NCBI GenBank assembly: GCA_030146605.1
Contig: JASLBO010000363.1
Span: forward strand, 1-7,567
Source of the DNA: Sphingomonas sp.
GTDB taxonomy: Bacteria > Pseudomonadota > Alphaproteobacteria > Sphingomonadales > Sphingomonadaceae
DNA length: 7,567 bases
Reading direction: 5' to 3'
Shown: one piece after another, positions 1 through 4,868 of the stretch
Position numbering within the stretch: the stretch's first letter is position 1
How the letters are laid out: each line of letters begins with the position of its first letter
Translations under genes and position numbers: made by a program
The notes under the pieces: generated by a model
What the model was told of the DNA's origin: nothing
Seen by the model: only the letters and a program-made list of their open reading frames with translations
Databases searched by the model: none

Positions 1-99
1 GTGCGCGAAGCGTCCGCCCGCCGCCTGCGCCGCGCCTGGTATCCCGAGCGCGGCGCCGCCGCCGATCAGCGCCAGCGCGCCGCGTCGATTGATCGTCAT
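1..99 (-). CDS. N-terminal fragment of a Tat-exported protein, possibly PhoD-like alkaline phosphatase
   Basis: Only the first 33 codons lie in the window; the gene runs off the left edge. The visible N-terminus starts MTINRRGALALIGGG and continues through a small hydrophobic, Ala/Gly-rich stretch to an AQA-type cleavage site near residues 25-26. The NRRGAL segment fits a twin-arginine (Tat) signal peptide, so export as a folded, probably metal-bound protein is expected. The mature part begins GGRFAH. PhoD-family phosphatases often start F-x-H-G-V-A-S-G-D-P after the leader, so PhoD is a reasonable guess, but only FAH is visible and other Tat-exported enzymes remain possible. The ATG is preceded by a GAGAGG-type ribosome-binding site that overlaps the stop region of the receptor gene. 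The 11-base gap and shared strand imply co-transcription with that receptor. Confidence 0.6.
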   Translation of the reverse strand, partial: MTINRRGALALIGGGAALGIPGAAQAAGGRFAH

Positions 100-110
100 C
101 TCCGTGCCTC

Positions 111-2423
111 TCAGAAGCGCGCGGTGAGCTGGGCGCCATAGAAGCGCGGCTCGGCCGGGATGAAGGTCGGGATGCCGAAGCCGCCGCCGGTATTGCCCGC
201 ATCGAGCAGATAGCGCTCGTTGGTGGCGTTGCGGACGAAGCCGGCGATTTCGAAGCGCTCGTCGCGGAAACTGAACCCGGCGCGGGCGTTGACCAGCGTC
301 ACCGGCCCCTGAGAAATCGCCATGTTGTTCGGCACTTCGAAGAAGATGCGGCTGCGATGGGTCACGCTCGGCGTGGTGAAGAAGCGCGTGCCGCCGCCCA
401 TCGGCGCGCTGATCGTGAAGCCGGCCGCTGCCTGCCATTCGGGCTGGAGCCGGAAGCGCGCGCCCGAAAACGCCGATGCGAAGCCGTCATTCTCGTCGAT
501 GCCGCCGTCGATATAGCCGACATTGCCGAAGACGTTGAGCCACGCGGTCGGGCGCAGCGAAACTTCGGCCTCGACGCCGAGATTGCTCGCCGTGCCCGCG
601 CTTTCGGTGCGCGAGCTGCCGTCGGGCTGCACCACGCTGACCTGGAAGCCGTCATATTTCTGATAATAGACCCCCAGCGAACCGGAGAGGATCCCCACGC
701 TGCCCTTCAGCCCGGCTTCGTAGTTCCACACCGTCTCCTCCGGCACCAGCTGAAGGTTGGGCGAGGCAATGCCCGCGACGCGACGGGCACCCAGCTGCAC
801 CACCGGCGAGCGGCGCCCCTTGGAGACCGTCGCGAACACGTTCACATCGTCGCTCAGCCGATAGAGCAGGTTGAAGCGCGGCAGCACCGCCGAATAGGAT
901 TCCTGCGCGGTATAGGTCACCCCGTTTGTGTCGATCTGGGTCGGGATCAGCGCGAAGGCGGTGGGGTTGAGCACCGGCCGCGGCGCGCGCGCCCAGAAAC
1001 CCGACTTGCGCTGCTCGATCAGCACGCGGACGCCCGCGGTCAGCTCGATCGCCGGCACCGGGATCCAGGTGGTGTCGGCGAACATCGAATAGCTGTCGTT
1101 CTCGCCCTGATTTTCATAGGTCGAGCTATAGGGGATCTGCGTCGCCGCACCGCGGGTGAGGATCGCGGTTGCCGTCGCGGCCCGGACCACGCCGCTGGCA
1201 TCGATGCACGGCAGCCCCGCGATCACCCGGCTCGAGCATTGGATGAAGGTGCCTTCCTCGGACGAGAAGGGTACGTTCTGGCGGTTTTCCTCGGTGAACA
1301 GGTTCCAGCCGAACGAGGCGCGCCAATGCGGGTCGTTATAGGAGAAGCGGCTCTCATGGCTCGCCTGCCAGCCCGTCGCGATCTCGGCGAATTCGAGATA
1401 CCAGGCCGCCGAGCCGTCGGCGTCGAACACCTCGCGGCTGTCGAACTCGCGATAGCCGTTGACCGTGGTGAAGGTGAAGCCGGGCGCGAACTCGTACGAT
1501 GCGGTCAGATTGGCGTCATAGACGTCGCGGCGCAGGCCGAGCTCCGAATCGCCGAGCACCGCCTCGGACAGCGGCGAGCCGCCGAGATGCGCCTTGCCGA
1601 AGGGGTTGCCGGGGCCGTTCTCGGTCGGCAGCGCGCGCGAGATGAACGGCGTGCCGCTGTTGCGCTGGCGGTCATAGGTGCCGATCAGGTCGACGGTGAT
1701 CGCTTCGTTGGGGGTAAAGCGCAGCGAGGCGCGGGCGCCGAGCTGGTCCTGCGCGTAGAGATCGTCCTGGTTGGCCGCGAGATTCTCGACATAGCCGTCG
1801 CGCTTCTTCCATTCGAACGCGATACGCCCGGCAATCGTGTCCGACCCGGCATTGATGAAGCCCGAAACGACCTTCGAATCGTAATTGCCGTAGCCGAGCG
1901 TCAGCGCGCCCGAATAGCCCGCGCGCGGACGCGCCGAGGTCAGGCTGATCGCGCCGACCGCGGAGGCAGTGCCGAACAAGGTCGCCTGCGGGCCCTTGAT
2001 CACTTCGACGCGCTCGAGATCGTAGACCGCCTGGTACGAGCCGCGCGAACGCGAGATGTCGACGCCGTTATAGTAAAGCGTCACGCGGGGGCCCTGCTGC
2101 GACGAGCCCGAATCCGAAGTGATGCCGCGGATGACGATGCCCGGGTTGTTCGCGCTCTGCTCCTGGATGTTGAGGCCGGGGATATAGTTGGACAGCTCGT
2201 CGAGGTCGCTCACGCCGATTTCGGCCATGCGTTCGCCGGTGAGCGCCGAGATCGTGATCGGCACGTCCACCGCGCGCTGCTCGATCTTCTGCGCAGTGAC
2301 GATGATGTCGTTGCCGTCCTCCTGCGCGGCTGCGGAATCGGGGCTGGTGCTCTGCGCCAGCGCGGGCGTGGTGACGAGTGCAGTGGTGGCGAGCAGAGCC
2401 GCGAGCGCGATCCGTGTTGTCAT
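111..2423 (-). CDS. TonB-dependent outer-membrane receptor
   Basis: This is a complete 770-residue receptor for energised uptake of a ligand across the outer membrane. It has a Sec signal peptide (residues 1-24, ending ALAQ), a TonB box DIIVTAQK at 39-46, and a plug domain at about 50-165 containing VIRGI (97-101) and ERVEVIKGPQATLFG (137-151). A long beta-barrel follows and ends in RFYGAQLTARF, with the terminal Phe typical of outer-membrane proteins. C396 and C406 lie in what is probably one extracellular loop and could form a disulfide. The length is normal for the family. I chose the ATG at 2423 over an in-frame TTG at 2462, because it puts the signal peptide at the N-terminus and has a GGGGA Shine-Dalgarno 9 bases upstream; the TTG has none. 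The ligand cannot be read from the sequence. No N-terminal signalling (FecA-type) extension is seen. It is divergent from the copper-oxidase operon and upstream of a Tat-exported protein. Confidence 0.95.
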   Translation of the reverse strand: MTTRIALAALLATTALVTTPALAQSTSPDSAAAQEDGNDIIVTAQKIEQRAVDVPITISALTGERMAEIGVSDLDELSNYIPGLNIQEQSANNPGIVIRGITSDSGSSQQGPRVTLYYNGVDISRSRGSYQAVYDLERVEVIKGPQATLFGTASAVGAISLTSARPRAGYSGALTLGYGNYDSKVVSGFINAGSDTIAGRIAFEWKKRDGYVENLAANQDDLYAQDQLGARASLRFTPNEAITVDLIGTYDRQRNSGTPFISRALPTENGPGNPFGKAHLGGSPLSEAVLGDSELGLRRDVYDANLTASYEFAPGFTFTTVNGYREFDSREVFDADGSAAWYLEFAEIATGWQASHESRFSYNDPHWRASFGWNLFTEENRQNVPFSSEEGTFIQCSSRVIAGLPCIDASGVVRAATATAILTRGAATQIPYSSTYENQGENDSYSMFADTTWIPVPAIELTAGVRVLIEQRKSGFWARAPRPVLNPTAFALIPTQIDTNGVTYTAQESYSAVLPRFNLLYRLSDDVNVFATVSKGRRSPVVQLGARRVAGIASPNLQLVPEETVWNYEAGLKGSVGILSGSLGVYYQKYDGFQVSVVQPDGSSRTESAGTASNLGVEAEVSLRPTAWLNVFGNVGYIDGGIDENDGFASAFSGARFRLQPEWQAAAGFTISAPMGGGTRFFTTPSVTHRSRIFFEVPNNMAISQGPVTLVNARAGFSFRDERFEIAGFVRNATNERYLLDAGNTGGGFGIPTFIPAEPRFYGAQLTARF

Positions 2424-2432
2424 GTTCTGTTT

Positions 2433-2451
2433 TCCCCGAGTTGGAGCGGGG
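2433..2451 (-). promoter_or_regulatory. Receptor Shine-Dalgarno inside a small hairpin
   Basis: On the minus strand, CCCCG and CGGGG pair around an 8-base loop (stem at plus positions 2434-2438 and 2447-2451). The 3' arm contains most of the GGGGA that serves as ribosome-binding site, 9 bases before the receptor ATG at 2423. Folding would cover the site, so translation could depend on unfolding. The pairing and spacing are seen directly; the regulatory role is inferred. Confidence 0.4.
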
Positions 2452-2486
2452 CTGGTGGACAAGGGATGTGAAAGCGTCGTGGCGCC

Positions 2487-2521
2487 CTCGCTACGGGAGC
2501 GAGAAAGCCGTGGCGGCTTTT
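2487..2521. repeat. Two adjacent hairpins in the receptor leader
   Basis: CTCGCT/AGCGAG pair around a 5-base loop (2487-2503). Immediately beside it AAAGCCG/CGGCTTT pair around TGG (2504-2520), with one further T at 2521. Read on the plus strand the second resembles a weak intrinsic terminator (GC stem then TTTTAT). Read on the minus strand the two would be stacked stems in the 5' leader of the receptor mRNA. No known riboswitch was recognised. Confidence 0.35.
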
Positions 2522-2555
2522 ATGGCACGGCAGTTACAACCCGGCGCCATTCAGA

Positions 2556-2573
2556 TGCGAGCCTGTGCTCGCA
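2556..2573. repeat. Perfect 7-bp inverted repeat with 4-base loop
   Basis: TGCGAGC and GCTCGCA flank CTGT. No T-run follows on either strand, so it is not a classical terminator. It could be an RNA hairpin in a long receptor leader or a protein-binding site. Function unknown. Confidence 0.35.
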
Positions 2574-2649
2574 ACATGCGTGGCGACAATCGCGGCCATC
2601 AATTCTGGGTGATGAACAGGCGGGCGCTGAATCGTGACGATGCATTTGC

Positions 2650-2666
2650 GTGGCAGAGCCACTTTT
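2650..2666 (+). terminator. Weak terminator-like hairpin
   Basis: GTGGC/GCCAC pair around AGA (2650-2662) and are followed by TTTT on the plus strand; a further run of six T lies at about 2680-2685. The stem is short (5 bp) and no plus-strand gene ends here, so a terminating role is doubtful unless an unannotated small RNA or antisense transcript is present. Confidence 0.2.
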
Positions 2667-2708
2667 GAATTTTCGGGGGTTTTTTCAAGATCGTGCCTGA
2701 TTCCCGCG

Positions 2709-2746
2709 ATGTCCGGGCATGTTTTGGCATAGACATGCCCGAGCAT
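2709..2746. promoter_or_regulatory. 38-base inverted repeat, likely operator of the oxidase operon
   Basis: Left arm ATGTCCGGGCATG (2709-2721) and right arm CATGCCCGAGCAT (2734-2746) are inverted copies matching at 11 of 13 positions, with a perfect inner 8-bp core CGGGCATG/CATGCCCG, across a 12-base spacer. The cores are centred 20 bp apart, about two helical turns, as expected for a dimeric regulator. The spacer carries a further GGCAT. The right arm lies where a -35 element would sit for the TACAAT -10 at 2767, and no good TTGACA is present at standard spacing, which suits an activator-dependent promoter. The binding protein is not identifiable here. Confidence 0.5.
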
Positions 2747-2766
2747 GAGTAATAGTATTTGCACAA

Positions 2767-2772
2767 TACAAT
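2767..2772 (+). promoter_or_regulatory. Candidate -10 element (TACAAT) of the oxidase operon
   Basis: TACAAT matches the sigma-70 TATAAT consensus at five of six positions and lies in an A/T-rich patch. It would place the transcription start near 2779 and give a leader of about 73 bases. No convincing -35 is seen at 16-18 bases upstream; an alternative TTGGCA lies at 2724-2729, inside the inverted repeat, but is too far from this -10. Confidence 0.35.
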
Positions 2773-2807
2773 AAGCCGCTACTGATTCGGGCTTCAGAGT
2801 CGGCAGA

Positions 2808-2829
2808 TAATCAACAAGTTGTTAATCAA
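2808..2829 (+). repeat. Palindrome and direct repeat in the oxidase 5' leader
   Basis: AACAAGTTGTT (2813-2823) is a perfect palindrome around one central base. TAATCAA occurs twice, at 2808-2814 and 2823-2829, overlapping the palindrome ends. It sits between the candidate -10 and the Shine-Dalgarno, where a bound protein could block transcription. Could be chance in A/T-rich sequence. Confidence 0.3.
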
Positions 2830-2838
2830 TCCGCCATC

Positions 2839-2847
2839 GGGGGAGGG
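2839..2847 (+). promoter_or_regulatory. Strong Shine-Dalgarno of the multicopper oxidase
   Basis: GGGGGAGGG ends 5 bases before the ATG at 2853. It fixes this start and suggests efficient translation of the first operon gene. Confidence 0.75.
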
Positions 2848-2852
2848 CAACG

Positions 2853-4868
2853 ATGCTTGGCGTCCGCAACAGAAATATTCGACTCCTTGGCACAATGATT
2901 TCCGCTGCCGCGGCGGTGACTGCCGCGCCGGCAATGGCGCAGTCCGAACGCGAGATAAGCAATCCGCGCCCGCTGCCCGAAGAGAGCACACCACCTTCGA
3001 AGCTGCTGCTCACCGCGGTGCAGGGTCCCGGCAGCGATGTGCGCGAGCGCGTGCTGGATCTCGACGTGGTCTATACCAAGAGCCAGATCTTCAATCCGTC
3101 GACCGGCCGCTACGACAAGGTGAGCCTGCGCAGCTATAACGGCACCGACGTCAGCCCGACTGCGCCTTATGTCTCGCCGACGATCGAGATCCGCCCGGGC
3201 GAGACGATCCGGGTCAATCTCGACAACAAGCTGCCGGCCGACAAGAGCTGCATCGGCGACGCCCATCGGCCCGATCAGCCGCATTGCTATAACGGCACCA
3301 ATCTCCACACGCATGGCCTGTGGGTGAACCCCGCAGGCAATGGCGACAACGTCCTGCTGTCGATCAATCCCGGCGTGCAGTTCCAATATGAATATAATGT
3401 CCCGGGCGATCACCCGTCGGGCACCTTCTGGTATCACACCCACCGCCACGGCTCGACCGCGCTGCAGGTTTCGAGCGGCATGGCCGGCGCGCTGATCATC
3501 CGCGGCAACCGTGCCCCGACCCCGACGCGTCACGGCGATATCGACACGCTGATCAAGGCGGCGCCGGAGCGCGTGCTGGTGATGCAGCAGATTCAATATG
3601 CCTGCCTCGACAAGGACGGCAACCCGAAGACCAACAAGGACGGCACCTATCGCTGCGACGCGGGCGAGACCGGGGTGATCGAGAATTACAAGGTCTTCGG
3701 TCCGGGCAGCTGGGGCGCTTCGGGGCGCTACACGTCGCTGAACGGCGTTGTGCTGCCCAACTTTCAGGCGAAGCAGGGGCAGGTCGAGCGCTGGCGGATG
3801 ATCCATGCCGGCGTCCGCGATACGATCTCGCTGCAATTCGCCAGATTGAAACCCAGCGCCAAAATCCTCGCGACTTTGGGCCCGGCCGAGGCGGAAAAGT
3901 TCATCCGCCAATCCTGCGCGGCGGATTATCTGACCTACAACCTAATCGCCGCGGACGGCCTGACGCTCGAGGCCGCGCAGGCGAAGAAGCTCACGGTGTT
4001 CCAGCCGGGATATCGCTTCGATGCGCTGGTCGTGTTCCCCGAGCCCGGCATCTACTGCATGGTCGATGCGGCCTCGCCCAATGCCGGATCGGTCAATGGC
4101 GGCGGAGTCGGGCCGCGGCTGATGGGCTATGTCACGGTTGCGCCGGGCGAAGCGGTGGGGCCGGACGTGACGGCCTATCTCACCAGAGCCTTGGTCGCCG
4201 ATGCCGCGGCCAACATGCCCGCCGACGTCAAAAAAGGCGTGATCGACGATCTCAATGCGGGGCTCAAATTCACCCGGTTCACCCCGCACCCGACGGTCGA
4301 GGCGAAGGAAGTGACCGGGAAGCAGGAGCTGACCTTCTACATCAACGTCAACGACCCCAACATCACCCAGTTCGAAGTCGCCAACACGCTCAACACCGCC
4401 GATGCGCGGCCCTATGATCCCGACCGGATCGATCGCAAGCTCAAGCTGGGCGGAGTCGACGAATGGGTGATGCAGTCGCACTTCGTCAGCCACCCGTTCC
4501 ACATCCACGTCAATCCGTTCCAGATCGTCGAGATCCTCGATCCCAGCGGCAAGGACGTCAGCGCGCCGGGCGCGATCGACAGCGGCGGCGGCACCGTCGA
4601 TCCGCAATATGCCGGGCTGAAAGGCGTGTGGAAGGACACCTTGTGGATCAAGAGCCTCGTCAACACGCCGGGGCCGCCTCCCGCCAACACGATCTACACG
4701 ATCAAGGTCCGCACCCGCTACCAGCGCTATATCGGCGAGTTCGTGCTCCACTGCCACATCCTCGATCACGAGGATCAGGGCATGATGCAGAATGTCGCGG
4801 TGGTATTGCCCGACGGCAGCGTCGGCGGCAGGGGCAACCAGCTGCAGAGCCAGGCGCATGACCACTGA
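2853..4868 (+). CDS. Secreted three-domain multicopper oxidase (laccase-like)
   Basis: This 671-residue enzyme should oxidise a one-electron donor (phenol, aromatic amine or metal ion) at a type-1 copper and reduce O2 to water at a trinuclear cluster. All four copper motifs are intact: HTHG (152-155), HTHRHG (195-200), HPFHIH (547-552) and HCHILDHEDQGM (633-644), with C634 as the type-1 thiolate and M644 as the probable axial ligand. A Sec signal peptide covers residues 1-30 (cleavage after AMAQ), so it is periplasmic or secreted. It lacks the Met-rich segments of CueO/CopA copper-tolerance oxidases and is longer than CueO, so a copper-efflux role is less favoured. An Asp/Lys-rich stretch at 252-265 (DKDGNP, NKDGTY), flanked by C251 and C268, could be a calcium-binding, disulfide-closed loop. 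The protein ends in AHDH. It is first in a run with a type-3 copper protein and a LodA-like oxidase. Substrate unknown. Confidence 0.95.
   Translation: MLGVRNRNIRLLGTMISAAAAVTAAPAMAQSEREISNPRPLPEESTPPSKLLLTAVQGPGSDVRERVLDLDVVYTKSQIFNPSTGRYDKVSLRSYNGTDVSPTAPYVSPTIEIRPGETIRVNLDNKLPADKSCIGDAHRPDQPHCYNGTNLHTHGLWVNPAGNGDNVLLSINPGVQFQYEYNVPGDHPSGTFWYHTHRHGSTALQVSSGMAGALIIRGNRAPTPTRHGDIDTLIKAAPERVLVMQQIQYACLDKDGNPKTNKDGTYRCDAGETGVIENYKVFGPGSWGASGRYTSLNGVVLPNFQAKQGQVERWRMIHAGVRDTISLQFARLKPSAKILATLGPAEAEKFIRQSCAADYLTYNLIAADGLTLEAAQAKKLTVFQPGYRFDALVVFPEPGIYCMVDAASPNAGSVNGGGVGPRLMGYVTVAPGEAVGPDVTAYLTRALVADAAANMPADVKKGVIDDLNAGLKFTRFTPHPTVEAKEVTGKQELTFYINVNDPNITQFEVANTLNTADARPYDPDRIDRKLKLGGVDEWVMQSHFVSHPFHIHVNPFQIVEILDPSGKDVSAPGAIDSGGGTVDPQYAGLKGVWKDTLWIKSLVNTPGPPPANTIYTIKVRTRYQRYIGEFVLHCHILDHEDQGMMQNVAVVLPDGSVGGRGNQLQSQAHDH

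Larger units (their letters stand above)
2424..2852. other. Divergent intergenic region between the receptor and the copper-oxidase operon
   Basis: These 429 bases separate two divergent units and should hold both promoters. The stretch 2663-2830 is visibly richer in A/T than the flanking genes. I see a cluster of short inverted repeats, a 38-base operator-like repeat, a likely -10 for the rightward operon and a strong Shine-Dalgarno before the oxidase, each listed separately. I could not find a convincing sigma-70 promoter for the leftward receptor gene. A 76-codon reading frame on the minus strand (2534-2764) has a TTG start, no Shine-Dalgarno and no recognisable features, so I do not call a gene here. 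Confidence 0.7.

Noticed and set aside
2424..2462. Upstream TTG start for the receptor giving 13 extra residues
   Set aside because: It would place a polar stretch before the signal peptide and has no ribosome-binding site, unlike the ATG at 2423.
357..2471. Long plus-strand open frame (704 codons) opposite the receptor
   Set aside because: It lies antisense to a clear TonB-dependent receptor, is rich in Arg/Ala/Asp as expected from GC-rich antisense frames, and shows no domain or ribosome-binding site.
2534..2764. 76-codon minus-strand frame in the intergenic region
   Set aside because: TTG start without Shine-Dalgarno, no hydrophobic or domain signature, and it runs through several inverted repeats including the probable operator.
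4792..4857. Earlier ATG for the tyrosinase-like protein within the oxidase gene
   Set aside because: It would overlap the oxidase by 77 bases and add Cys/Arg-rich residues that are just out-of-frame oxidase codons; the ATG at 4858 gives the short overlap typical of coupled genes.
2826..4865. Minus-strand open frames opposite the multicopper oxidase (2826-3911 and 3942-4865)
   Set aside because: Both mirror codons of the oxidase, which has all four copper motifs; no start signals or domains of their own.
2853..4868. CueO/CopA-type copper-resistance oxidase
   Set aside because: No Met-rich segment and a longer chain than CueO; no copper-efflux or CopB-like gene is adjacent in the window.
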